Positions 33,898 through 41,973 of a stretch of 47,712 nucleotides of DNA are shown here, one piece after another. This DNA is from Casp-Chloro-G3 sp002816715 (lineage in GTDB: Bacteria; Chloroflexota; Dehalococcoidia; Lucifugimonadales; UBA3495). The DNA is taken from positions 1 through 47,712 of the forward strand of contig JAQBUV010000008.1 in assembly GCA_027623815.1 (NCBI GenBank), written 5' to 3'. Both the position numbers and the translations under genes were made by a program. The notes beneath the pieces were generated by a model. It ran no database searches, was not told where the DNA came from, and saw only the letters and a program-made list of their open reading frames with translations. Position 1 is the first letter of the stretch, and every line of letters begins with the position of its first letter.

Positions 33898-33932
33898 ATC
33901 GTTCGTTATAGTAGAGTTTTTCCGATAGCTAA

Positions 33933-34778
33933 TTAGCGGATTAACTTGGCCAGGTTGTCCAGCAGAGGCAAGACGGTTGCATCTTTTTCTGGAGGAACCG
34001 TCAACATCACCCTGGTCACCCCGTCTTGCTCCAACCGGCTGATCAATTCGGCCTCCGGGCGTGCGCCGAATACGCTGATGGGCAGAGTTGTCGGGTCTTT
34101 GCCCGCCTCGGCCCAGCGTTCTTTCAGCATGGCTATTTTCTCCCCCAGACTGGCACCCGAAGTGGATCTCCCGCCAATGGGCATCCAACCGTCGCCGAAC
34201 TCCAGCACTCGGTCAAAGGTCGTCGGGCCATCACCCCCCATGTAAATGGGCGGATGCGGTTTTTGCGCCGGTTTAGGGTAAGACCACATTTTGTCGAAAT
34301 TGACGTACTCGCCGTGAAACTCGGCTTCTTCTTTGGTCCAGATCTCTTTCATCGCCAGTATGTTTTCCCGCAGAATTCGCCAGCGCCGCCGAAAATTGGT
34401 GCCGTGATCGGCCATTTCTTCGGCGTTCCAGCCCCCGCCAATGCCAAAAATGAACCGTCCGTTGGAAAGCTGGTCCAAGCTGGCAACCTCCTTGGCGGTG
34501 GTAATTGGGTCTCGCTCCATCACCAGGCAAATGCCGGTGCCCAGCCTCAGTCTGGTGGTGACGGCAGCAGCGGCGGTGAGGGCAATGAAAGGGTCGTAGG
34601 TGTGCCAGTATTCTGGGGGCAGGTCGGGTCCGCCGGGCCAGGGGCTCAGTCGCGAAGCTGGAATGTGGGTGTGCTCCGGGAACCACAATGACTCAAATCC
34701 TCTCTCTTCTACCGCCTTGGCTAGGTCGTCGGGCCGAATTGCGTAGTCGGCGGGAAACATGCAGACTCCAAAGTCCAT
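33933..34778 (-). CDS. LLM class flavin (probably F420)-dependent oxidoreductase
   Basis: A 281-residue luciferase-like TIM-barrel enzyme of a different subfamily from the two long paralogues. It starts MDFGVCMFPADYAIRPDDLA and has GFESLWFPEHTHIPASR, RLGTGICLVMERDPITTAKE, SNGRFIFGIGGGWNAEEM and HPPIYMGGDGPTTFDRV. The IGGGWNAEEM and EHTHIP motifs are typical of F420-dependent LLM oxidoreductases. The ATG at 34778 has an AGGAGG site. Reaction unknown. Flanked downstream by the repeat at 33821-33897 and divergent from the hydrolase gene at 34891. Confidence 0.92.
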   Translation of the reverse strand: MDFGVCMFPADYAIRPDDLAKAVEERGFESLWFPEHTHIPASRLSPWPGGPDLPPEYWHTYDPFIALTAAAAVTTRLRLGTGICLVMERDPITTAKEVASLDQLSNGRFIFGIGGGWNAEEMADHGTNFRRRWRILRENILAMKEIWTKEEAEFHGEYVNFDKMWSYPKPAQKPHPPIYMGGDGPTTFDRVLEFGDGWMPIGGRSTSGASLGEKIAMLKERWAEAGKDPTTLPISVFGARPEAELISRLEQDGVTRVMLTVPPEKDATVLPLLDNLAKLIR

Positions 34779-34890
34779 GAGGCCTCCTGTTAGTGGATGT
34801 GTGGTAGATTAATGCCAAGTAAGTGGACTCGTCGATTATATTCGGGACAGGTAGGTGTAGCAACCTGACTGCCAAATGGATGGTTAATCT

Positions 34891-35694
34891 GTGATTACTT
34901 TTGACTACACGGCGTTAGACCGCCCGGAAATCTCAATGAACTCCTTCTATCCCCGACCGGGTTGGACGCCCACTCCCGAAGGCGCGGAAGATTATTCAAT
35001 CTTGGCCGAAGAGGGGATAAGCCTCTCTGGACGGTTTTTCCTGGCCGGAGCAGCGGCTCCCACAATTCTGTTTTTCTATGGCAATGGCGAAACAGCGGTG
35101 GACTACGATGGCATTGCTCCGCTTTATAACCGAATCGGAGTCAACTTCTTTGTGGTTGACTACCGGGGTTACGGTGGCAGTGGGGGATCTCCCACTTTTA
35201 GCACGACGGTCTCAGATGCCCATGTTGCGCTGGCAACAATCAAATCGACGCTGGCCAAGCGGCAATTCACCGGCCCTATCTTTGTCATGGGCCGCTCCAT
35301 GGGCCGCCATCCAGCTTTTGAACTGGCAGCCAACGCGCCCGACCAGATCGACGGGCTGATCATCGAGAGCGGGCGGCCCACACTGGGCCAGTTTCTGCAT
35401 GGACTGGAAGAGTCGCAGGGCAAGAGCATGGAGGACGACTACCAGGCTAAAGTAGCCTCCATCGGCGTTCCGGTGCTGGTGATTCACGGTGAGGTCGATA
35501 CTTTGGCCCCGCTTCAGCAAGCAGTCAGCATGTTTGACAGTTTCGCATCGACGGAAAAGCGCATGATTGTTGTCCCCTGTGCTGGTCATAACGACCTCCT
35601 GTACCGAGGTCTGGACGAATATTTTGGCGCTATTCATAACTTTGTGTTCCAAGCAGACAGCGCACGATCGGACGATCAGAATGGCTCAAAATAA
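34891..35694 (+). CDS. Alpha/beta hydrolase
   Basis: A serine hydrolase of 267 residues from the GTG at 34891. Landmarks are TILFFYGNGE (oxyanion strand), FFVVDYRGYGGSGGSPTF, the nucleophile elbow MGRSMGRHPAFELA (Ser in GRSMG), VLVIHGEVDTLAP (acid) and VVPCAGHNDLLYRG (His), giving a complete triad. It resembles the FrsA/BAAT-like and peptidase-S9-like small hydrolases. An ATG at 34936 is an alternative start; the GTG has only a weak site. Cytoplasmic; the substrate is unknown. Its end overlaps the next gene by 14 bp. Confidence 0.88.
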   Translation: MITFDYTALDRPEISMNSFYPRPGWTPTPEGAEDYSILAEEGISLSGRFFLAGAAAPTILFFYGNGETAVDYDGIAPLYNRIGVNFFVVDYRGYGGSGGSPTFSTTVSDAHVALATIKSTLAKRQFTGPIFVMGRSMGRHPAFELAANAPDQIDGLIIESGRPTLGQFLHGLEESQGKSMEDDYQAKVASIGVPVLVIHGEVDTLAPLQQAVSMFDSFASTEKRMIVVPCAGHNDLLYRGLDEYFGAIHNFVFQADSARSDDQNGSK

Positions 35695-35980
35695 CCGGAT
35701 ACTGCTGGTCGGTCGAGACTTAGCGGCAATGGAGCAGCTCACCGGAATCCTGGAGATGGCGGGATACATTGTGACGGCCACCGCCGATGATGGCGTGGCC
35801 ATCGACCTGGCTAAATCCTCAAGCTACGGGGCATTGTTGATCGGGAGAGAGGTTTCCCCGGTTGACCGGAGGTACGTGGCCACCCAGTCCCGGAAAAACG
35901 ACTCGGAACTGGCGGTGTTGGTGGTCAACAATACGCAGTCGGTTTTGACCCAGCTTCGTCAGGCTGGTGTTTCGATTTAG
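35681..35980 (+). CDS. Degenerate receiver-like protein (no phospho-acceptor Asp)
   Basis: The 99-residue protein starts RILLVGRDLAAMEQLTGILE, then GYIVTATADDGVAIDLAKS and YGALLIGREVSPVDRR, the layout of a CheY-like receiver. The acidic pair after the first strand (normally DD) is GR, and the phosphorylated Asp at the end of the third strand is Gly in LLIGREV, so it cannot be phosphorylated at the usual site. The ATG at 35681 overlaps the hydrolase stop and is preferred over the far longer frame starting at 35567, whose first part is antigenic to no known fold and overlaps the hydrolase. Possibly a scaffold or partner-binding domain. Confidence 0.75.
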   Translation: MAQNNRILLVGRDLAAMEQLTGILEMAGYIVTATADDGVAIDLAKSSSYGALLIGREVSPVDRRYVATQSRKNDSELAVLVVNNTQSVLTQLRQAGVSI

Positions 35981-36011
35981 AGCGTGTCTAAAAGCTCGGA
36001 CGCTTGGAAAA

Positions 36012-36081
36012 ATTATCCTTCGACAAGCTCAGGATGAGCGGGTTCCAAGTTCCAATCCGCCCGTGGTGGGGTTGTCGAACC
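36012..36081 (+). repeat. Interspersed repeat, about 70 bp, plus orientation
   Basis: It begins ATTATCCTTCGACAAGCTC, continues AGGATGAGCGGG and ends GTGGGGTTGTCGAACC. It is an inverted copy of 33821-33897, with strongly matching arms and a diverged centre. The two copies bracket the LLM, hydrolase and receiver genes. The left arm (CCTTCGACAAGCTCAGG) is of a widespread interspersed class. Confidence 0.82.
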
Positions 36082-36109
36082 ACGTCATCGGGTAATTATT
36101 CAACGCCCC

Positions 36110-37045
36110 CTAAGACACTTCTCCATAAGCCCAGGCTTTGATCAAATGATGCGCAATCGCGACCCGGCCGGGCAGCAGCAGTTTATCGTTCTTTCCCTCC
36201 AGGGACTGCAACACTTCTTGCCGATCAAACCATTTGACGTCGGTCATTTCTTCCTGGTCCATATTGATTTCAGTGGTGGCCGCTTCGGCGTGGCAACCCA
36301 TCATAAGTGAAGACGGGAAGGGCCAGGGTTGCGAAGAGTGATAACGCACGTTGCGCACTTCAAGACCTGCTTCTTCCATGATTTCGCGGGCGACGGCCTC
36401 TTCGATACTCTCCCCCTGGTCAACGAAACCAGCCAGGGCCGAATAGCGGTTCTGGCGGGCCAACCGACCCCGCGATTGCCCCAGCAGGCACCGCTCACCA
36501 TCGGTTACCAGGCATATAATAACCGGATCAACCCTGGGGAAGTGCTCGGCTTTGCACTCCACACACTGCCGCTTCTGCCCGCCCCGCAGGATAACCGTCT
36601 CGTGTCCGCATACCGAACAGAATCCGTGGCGGTTGTGCCAATTTATCTGTGCTCTCCCATGAGCCAGGATTCCGGCGTCCGGGCGGGTCAGGAACTGTTC
36701 GGCGGCGTTGCGAGCGTCCTCAAAAGCGTATCCGTTCATGCCTTGAAGCTTTTCGCCCGCTGATTCTTGCTGAGACAGATCAACGGCGTAGTACGCTGTA
36801 TCATCCTGCATGCCCAGGAGCATTACCGTTGAATTAACCCCAGCCTGTTTCAACTCTTGCATCGTGAGCCAGCCCAAGGTAGGCTCGGATTGCCCGGATT
36901 GCTCCGTAATCAAGACTTTCGGCCCCCACATAGGCAGGAACCTACTGGTAGGGTCTTCAGCTTTTCGGGCAATCCAGTCTTCGTCTCGACGCTGGGTCTC
37001 GCCACGATCCAGCGGATTTCCGGAGAATATGTGAGGGTAATTCAA
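36110..37045 (-). CDS. nudC: NADH pyrophosphatase (NudC)
   Basis: Nudix hydrolase that cleaves NADH to NMNH and AMP, and decaps NAD-capped RNA in species studied. The 311-residue protein has a zinc ribbon (CSVCG and CVECK, about residues 143 and 160), the Nudix box GFVDQGESIEEAVAREIMEE, and the downstream SQPWPFPSSLMMG motif diagnostic of NudC. The start is TTG at 37045, preceded by AGGAG; no ATG is available nearby. Divergent from the E1 alpha gene with a 154-bp gap. Confidence 0.96.
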   Translation of the reverse strand: MNYPHIFSGNPLDRGETQRRDEDWIARKAEDPTSRFLPMWGPKVLITEQSGQSEPTLGWLTMQELKQAGVNSTVMLLGMQDDTAYYAVDLSQQESAGEKLQGMNGYAFEDARNAAEQFLTRPDAGILAHGRAQINWHNRHGFCSVCGHETVILRGGQKRQCVECKAEHFPRVDPVIICLVTDGERCLLGQSRGRLARQNRYSALAGFVDQGESIEEAVAREIMEEAGLEVRNVRYHSSQPWPFPSSLMMGCHAEAATTEINMDQEEMTDVKWFDRQEVLQSLEGKNDKLLLPGRVAIAHHLIKAWAYGEVS

Positions 37046-37199
37046 TGATCGGTCTCCTGTTACAACAATCTTGCCCCTAATTAAACAGCGTCTGCCCCTG
37101 AAAAGGCAACCCGCCTAGCATATTGGCGACAGGCCGAGCAGCGGAGTACAATGGCGCAAAGCCGGTGCACTCAAACCGCTCGGCCTGAAGGAAAAGAGT

Positions 37200-38141
37200 A
37201 TGCCCCTAGATCATCAGCAACTGCTGGAAATGTACCGAAAAATGGTGACCATCCGCACCTTTACCCGGCGGGCATTTGATGAGTCCATCGCCGGCAACAT
37301 CCCAGTCCCAGTTCCGGCCAACGTCGGCGAAGAAGGTTCGGCGGTGGGAGTGTGTGCCGCCTTGCGCCAGGACGACCGGATAACCAGCACTCATCGCAGT
37401 CTGGGGCACGCCATCGCCAAGGGCGTGGATATCAAGCTGATTATGGCGGAACTGTATGGAAGGAGCAATGGCTGCTGCGGCGGCAAGGGCGGCACCATGC
37501 ACATCGCCGACTTCAGCGTCGGGATGCTGGGGGCCAACGGAATTGTTGGTGGCGGCCTGCCCATTGCCACGGGAGCAGCTTTGGCGGCCCAGATGGACGG
37601 CGGGGATAGCGTCGCCGTGGCCTTCTTCGGCGACGGCGCGTCCAATGAAGGCACATTTCACAGCACATTGAACCTGGCCGCCATCTGGAAGCTCCCGATG
37701 GTCTTCGTGTGCGAAAACAACGGCTGGGCCATTGGCGTTCCCGCCTCCTACGCCCTTTCGGTGGAGGATGTTTCGGTTCGCGCCGTTTCTTATGGCATAC
37801 CTGGCCTGACCGTGGACGGCACCGACGTTTTGGCGGTATATGAAGTGATGAACCAGGCGGTGGCCCGGGCGCGGTCCGGCGACGGCCCGACGCTGATCGA
37901 GTGCAAGAACTATCGCTGGGATAGCAACTCTTCGACGCGAGAAGAGGACGCGCGGGGCGGCCTGCGCGACCCAGTGTTATCCCTCAGGGAACGCCTGTTG
38001 GCCGAGGGCATCGCCGACGCCGCTGCTATCGGGAACATCGAAAGGGGCGTAGAAAGCGCTGTGACCGAGGCGGTAGCCTTCGCCGCATCGGGGCCGGTGC
38101 CCGGCCTTGAGGACGCGCTGGCCGATGTATTTGCGGCGTAG
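37200..38141 (+). CDS. 2-oxoacid / acetoin dehydrogenase E1 component, alpha subunit
   Basis: Thiamine-diphosphate-dependent E1 alpha (PF00676 type), 313 residues. It has MVTIRTFTRRAFDE, EEGSAVGVCAAL, STHRSLGHAIAKG, KGGTMHIAD, and the TPP motif GDGASNEGTFHSTLNLAAIW ending CENNGWAIG. VDGTDVLAVY and IECKNYRWDSNSSTREE complete the phosphorylation-loop region. Forms a heterotetramer with the E1 beta gene 49 bp downstream. No lipoyl E2 or E3 gene is present, so pyruvate, acetoin or branched-chain specificity cannot be set. The ATG at 37200 follows AAGGA. Confidence 0.95.
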   Translation: MPLDHQQLLEMYRKMVTIRTFTRRAFDESIAGNIPVPVPANVGEEGSAVGVCAALRQDDRITSTHRSLGHAIAKGVDIKLIMAELYGRSNGCCGGKGGTMHIADFSVGMLGANGIVGGGLPIATGAALAAQMDGGDSVAVAFFGDGASNEGTFHSTLNLAAIWKLPMVFVCENNGWAIGVPASYALSVEDVSVRAVSYGIPGLTVDGTDVLAVYEVMNQAVARARSGDGPTLIECKNYRWDSNSSTREEDARGGLRDPVLSLRERLLAEGIADAAAIGNIERGVESAVTEAVAFAASGPVPGLEDALADVFAA

Positions 38142-38190
38142 CCAGAAACCCTCTGCCAGGGGCCCAGGCAAAAAACTAGGACGATAATTT

Positions 38191-39162
38191 ATGAGAGAGA
38201 TTACCTACGTTGAGGCGTTAATCGAGGCCTTTCAGGAAGAGATGCGCCGAGATAAAAAGGTGTTTCACCTCTGTGGCGGCCTGGGGCCGTTGGCAGGTCT
38301 GATTCCTGAGTTCGGCGAAAGCCGGGTGCGGGTCTGCCCCATATCGGAGGACGCTTACGTGGGCGCGGGTATTGGCGCGGCGGGCTGTGGGTACCGTCCC
38401 ATCATCAGCCCCGGCCTGATGACTTTCGCCTTTACCGCCATGGACCAGATTGTGAACCAGATGGCCAAGACTCACTACATGCTGGGCGGCCAGGCTACCT
38501 TCCCGTTGGTGCTGCGGGCCTCCACCGGCGGGGGACGGGCGGCCGCGGCCCAGCACTGTCAAAGCTCCCACCCCTTCTTTTTGAACTTGGCCGGGCTGAA
38601 GGTGGTGATGCCATCGACGCCCTACGATGCCAAGGGACTGATGAAGACCGCCATCCGCGACAACAATCCGGTGGTGTTTTTTGAGCATCAAGCCTACAGC
38701 CTGCATGGATTGACGGGGCCAGTCCCTGAAGAAGAGTACACGTTGCCCATCGGTTCGGCGGACACTAAAAGGGCTGGCGATGACGTAACCGTAATCGCAA
38801 TATCCCGAATGGTGCAGGAATCAATGCTGGCGGCGGAGACCCTGGCCACCGAAGGGATTTCGGTAGAGGTAGTCGACCCAAGAACTCTGGTGCCGTTGGA
38901 TAAGGCAGCCCTTCGCAGCTCGGCGCAAAAGACTGGGCGAGTGGTGATTGTGGACGAGGCTTGTGTCACCGGCAGCGCGGCAGCGGAGATTGCGGCGGTC
39001 ATCACCGAAGACCCGGTCACTTTCAAATCTTTAAAGGCCCCGCCCCGACGGGTCTGCGCGCCCGATGTCCCAATACCCTACAGTCCGGCAATGGAACAGT
39101 TCTGCATTCCAGATTCTGCCCGTATAATCCAGGAAATCAGAGAGGTTCTAGGTCAGAGCTAA
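38191..39162 (+). CDS. 2-oxoacid / acetoin dehydrogenase E1 component, beta subunit
   Basis: Beta subunit of the transketolase-like E1, 323 residues, normal length. Features are ITYVEALIEAFQEEMRRD, ISEDAYVGAGIGAAGCGY, MTFAFTAMDQIVNQMAK, RASTGGGRAAAAQHCQSSHP, VVMPSTPYDAKGLMKTAIRD, VVFFEHQAYSLHG, VEVVDPRTLVPLD and VPIPYSPAMEQFCIP near the C-terminus. It carries the pyrimidine-binding half of the active site and pairs with the alpha subunit directly upstream, presumably one operon. The ATG at 38191 has a weak AGGAC-like site 11 nt upstream. Confidence 0.95.
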   Translation: MREITYVEALIEAFQEEMRRDKKVFHLCGGLGPLAGLIPEFGESRVRVCPISEDAYVGAGIGAAGCGYRPIISPGLMTFAFTAMDQIVNQMAKTHYMLGGQATFPLVLRASTGGGRAAAAQHCQSSHPFFLNLAGLKVVMPSTPYDAKGLMKTAIRDNNPVVFFEHQAYSLHGLTGPVPEEEYTLPIGSADTKRAGDDVTVIAISRMVQESMLAAETLATEGISVEVVDPRTLVPLDKAALRSSAQKTGRVVIVDEACVTGSAAAEIAAVITEDPVTFKSLKAPPRRVCAPDVPIPYSPAMEQFCIPDSARIIQEIREVLGQS

Positions 39163-39201
39163 TCATCGGGAAGCTAGATATTGCCAATGACGTTCTATTT
39201 C

Positions 39202-39230
39202 TTGACAAGATAAGATACTCTTGTCAGAAT
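39202..39230 (+). promoter_or_regulatory. Candidate promoter with an overlapping palindrome
   Basis: TTGACA (39202-39207) and CAGAAT (39225-39230) are spaced by 17 nt. The palindrome TGACAAGA / TCTTGTCA (39203-39210 and 39219-39226, 8-nt loop) overlaps the -35 box and spacer, as an operator would. The downstream LLM gene starts 200 nt later, leaving a long leader. It could also be part of the end of the E1 beta transcript. Confidence 0.4.
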
Positions 39231-39430
39231 TGGGGCTAACTGAAGTGTATCTGCCAATCGGCTAAATTGGATTAACTGCCTGTTGTCTGGCTAGGTTCAC
39301 CCGCGGGTTCCAGTGTTAGACTGTTTTCGGGATTCACCCGACTAGCGCGAACCGATGTGGTTGGCGGCCGGGTTAAAGATACCAACCAATAACGATTAGC
39401 ATCAAGTCCGGATAAGGAGGCAGATCAGTT

Positions 39431-40600
39431 ATGCAGTTTCCAGATCGAATGAAGTTTGGGGTCTTTCTTGGACCCTTCCATCGAGTTGGCGAAAACCCAA
39501 CTCTGGCCATTGAGCGCGACCTGGAGTTGGTTGAATGGCTGGACAAATTGGGATTCGATGAGGCCTGGATCGGCGAACATCACAGTGCCGGTTGGGAGAT
39601 AATCTCCTCCCCGGAAGTGTTCATCTCAGCCGCCGCCCAGCGTACCAAGCGAATCAAGTTAGGCACCGGCGTGGTCAGCCTGCCCTATCACCACCCCTTG
39701 ATGGTGGCCAACCGCATGGTGCAACTGGATCACATGTCCTATGGCCGGGTGTTGTTCGGCGTTGGGCCTGGCGCCCTACCTGGCGACGCTTACATGATGG
39801 GCATTCCCCATGAAGTCCAACGGGAGCGCATGGATGAATCCCTCGGCGTGATCATACGCCTGTTCACCGAGACCGAACCCTTCTCTTACAAGAGCGACTG
39901 GTTTGAGTTGCGGGATGGCCTGCTCCAGTTGCGGCCCTATCAGAGGCCCTACATGCCCATAGCGGTAGCTTCGGTTCAGACCCCGGCTGGAGTCACGCTG
40001 GCGGGCAAACACGGCGCATCAGTGCTGACCATCACTGTGCCCAGAGACCCATCGGCTGGTCCGTCAGACCTGCAAGCCCTTTGGAGCATCGCGGAAGAGT
40101 CGGCGGCGGAACACGGAAACACGATGAACCGGGACGACTGGCGGCTGGTGTTGCCGGTGCACCTAGCCGAGACTCGTGAAGAGGCTTTCGCCGATGCCAG
40201 AATTGGCTCGGGACAATATCTCAGGGAATATTCTGAGGGCACCAACGGCCGGAAGGCTGGTTTCGACGGCCCGCTGGAAAAGGTTATCGACCACATGGCC
40301 GACAATGGTTCCTGGATTATCGGCACTCCCGACGACTGCATTGAAGGCATAAAGAAACTGGGTGAGCGCAGCGGTGGCTTTGGCGCATTCCTGGTGCAAA
40401 CGGTTGACTGGGCGCCCAGGGAAAAAATGCTGAAGAGCTACGAGTTGTTGGCGCGGTACGTGATGCCCCGTTTCCAGGGTACTGCTCTCAGCACCGCCGC
40501 TTCCAATCAGTGGGCCAAGGATCGGCAACAGGAACTGGTTAGCGGCCGGGTGCGGGCGATTGACCGAGCCAAGGCGACCTACGCCGAGCGCGTAAACTAG
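39431..40600 (+). CDS. LLM class flavin-dependent oxidoreductase, paralogue of 15127-16299
   Basis: A 389-residue luciferase-like enzyme. It begins MKFGVFLGPFHRVGENPTL (after six residues), with GFDEAWIGEHHSAGWE, LGTGVVSLPYHHPLMVANR, GVGPGALPGDAYMMG and VASVQTPAGVTLAGKHGAS. It is strongly similar over its length to the gene at 15127-16299, with the same motifs and C-terminal pattern, so the two are duplicates with probably different substrates. The ATG at 39431 has an AAGGAGG site. An acyl-CoA-dehydrogenase-like gene follows after 109 bp on the same strand, a possible partner for oxygenation or desulfurisation-type chemistry, which is inference. Confidence 0.94.
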   Translation: MQFPDRMKFGVFLGPFHRVGENPTLAIERDLELVEWLDKLGFDEAWIGEHHSAGWEIISSPEVFISAAAQRTKRIKLGTGVVSLPYHHPLMVANRMVQLDHMSYGRVLFGVGPGALPGDAYMMGIPHEVQRERMDESLGVIIRLFTETEPFSYKSDWFELRDGLLQLRPYQRPYMPIAVASVQTPAGVTLAGKHGASVLTITVPRDPSAGPSDLQALWSIAEESAAEHGNTMNRDDWRLVLPVHLAETREEAFADARIGSGQYLREYSEGTNGRKAGFDGPLEKVIDHMADNGSWIIGTPDDCIEGIKKLGERSGGFGAFLVQTVDWAPREKMLKSYELLARYVMPRFQGTALSTAASNQWAKDRQQELVSGRVRAIDRAKATYAERVN

Positions 40601-40709
40601 AACAAATCGGTGAACCAGGCCCCAGCATTTCCATAACAACTGGGGCAAACCGGGTTTGGCTGTTGAGAACATAATCCGTCTCAGCAGCCGACTTTTGTGA
40701 GGTATTTTC

Positions 40710-41864
40710 ATGAGTATTGCTTCGATTTTAGAAGACGCTCCCAAACTCGCCAAAGAATGGGCGTCGGAGCGAGCAGACCGGCAACTTAGGACCAAGGCCG
40801 ACCCGGCCGATTATGAACGGTTAAGGTCTTTAGGCATCAGCCTGATGGCCGTCCCAGTGGAGTTTGGCGGCACTTGGGAAAATCTGGCGCAATCGGCTCG
40901 CCCGATCTGCACCATGCTGCGATGTTTGGCCCAAGGTGATCCTTCCATCACCCTGTCCAGCGCAATGCATCAAAGTGTGCTGGCCTCCTGGCGAGTGCCC
41001 AGCGTCCCAGAACCCTTCAACGACGGCTTTCAGCAGCAGCGCAAAGAAGTGTTCAGCACGGTTACCGACGGGGCCTGGTGGGGGACTATCGTGTCTGAAC
41101 CGGGCAGCGGCGGCGATACCGGACTGACCAAAGCCGCCTGCGTTCCGGAAGATGCTGCCGCGTTTAAGTACCGGCTATCTGGCCAAAAACACTTCGGTAG
41201 TGGTTCGGGGCTGAATTCTTTTATGACCACCAGGGCGGTGCCCCAGGGAGAAACCGGGCCGGACCTGTTCTTCATGGAAGTGCGCAACCAGCCCTGGGAC
41301 GGCAGCACCGGAATAAAACTGGCGGCAGAGTGGCGGGGACACGGCATGATGTCGACCAACAGCCATGCTTTTGAGTTCAGCAACTTCCCGGCTACCCGAG
41401 TGGCCTGGCCCGGCCATCAGGCCGAATTCATGGCGGCTAACAGCGGTCTGGGCGGGATGACCTTCACCTCGGTGGTTACTGGCGTAGTTGACGCCGCCAT
41501 GGCCTATACCAAGGAGCGGCTGAAGACCAACCTGGCCAGCGGCAGCGCGCTGCGGGCCTTTCAGCAAGTCGAGTGGACCCTGGCCGAGCAGGAAGCCTGG
41601 CTGATTGATCAGGCCTGGCAAGGAGCAGTACGGACGCTGGATACGGGTAATATGGACCGGCGCATCGCCTTGATGGCCAAGGAAAACGTTGCCAGGCTGG
41701 CGGAATCGGTGTTGACCAGATTGTGCAAGCTGTCGGGCGGCACCGCCTACACTTGGTACTCTCCGCTGGGAGCCTGGCTTGAGGATGTGCGGGCCTTGGG
41801 CTACCTGCGGCCGCCATGGGCGCTGGCTTATGACAACCTGTATAACTGGAGCTGGCAGGAGTAG
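40710..41864 (+). CDS. Acyl-CoA dehydrogenase-fold flavoprotein (dehydrogenase or group D monooxygenase)
   Basis: The 384-residue ACAD-fold protein opens with a helical domain and LRSLGISLMAVPVEFGG, then DPSITLSSAMHQSV, GTIVSEPGSGGDTGL (FAD-binding middle strand), LSGQKHFGSGSGLNSFMTT and a C-terminal LSGGTAYTWYSPLGAWLEDV. The catalytic Glu of true acyl-CoA dehydrogenases is not evident; the terminal SGGTxxxxxSPLxxxxxDV pattern recalls reduced-flavin-using monooxygenases such as DszC or HpaH. Either function is possible. The ATG follows a GAGGT site. Immediately upstream is the LLM paralogue on the same strand. Confidence 0.86.
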   Translation: MSIASILEDAPKLAKEWASERADRQLRTKADPADYERLRSLGISLMAVPVEFGGTWENLAQSARPICTMLRCLAQGDPSITLSSAMHQSVLASWRVPSVPEPFNDGFQQQRKEVFSTVTDGAWWGTIVSEPGSGGDTGLTKAACVPEDAAAFKYRLSGQKHFGSGSGLNSFMTTRAVPQGETGPDLFFMEVRNQPWDGSTGIKLAAEWRGHGMMSTNSHAFEFSNFPATRVAWPGHQAEFMAANSGLGGMTFTSVVTGVVDAAMAYTKERLKTNLASGSALRAFQQVEWTLAEQEAWLIDQAWQGAVRTLDTGNMDRRIALMAKENVARLAESVLTRLCKLSGGTAYTWYSPLGAWLEDVRALGYLRPPWALAYDNLYNWSWQE

Positions 41865-41904
41865 TCTTCGCCGACTAGTTCAATTACCTGGGCTAAAACA
41901 TGAA

Positions 41905-41944
41905 AAGCCCCGCCGAAAGAATATCTCTCGGCGGGGCTTATTTT
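41905..41944. terminator. Bidirectional terminator after the ACAD-like gene
   Basis: AAGCCCCGCCGA (41905-41916) pairs exactly with TCGGCGGGGCTT (41928-41939), 12 bp, with an 11-nt loop, followed by TATTTTG. The minus strand shows a matching TTTTC tail, so it serves the plus ACAD-like gene and the converging VOC gene. Confidence 0.9.
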
Positions 41945-41973
41945 GCTACCAATTAGAAGGTCTAGAGCTTGGT

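Noticed and set aside
34026..34691. 221-codon open frame on the plus strand
   Set aside because: Antisense to the LLM gene at 33933-34778, with no family features.
35567..35680. Upstream extension of the receiver-like ORF
   Set aside because: Lies inside the hydrolase gene in another frame; the ATG at 35681 starts the receiver-like first strand.
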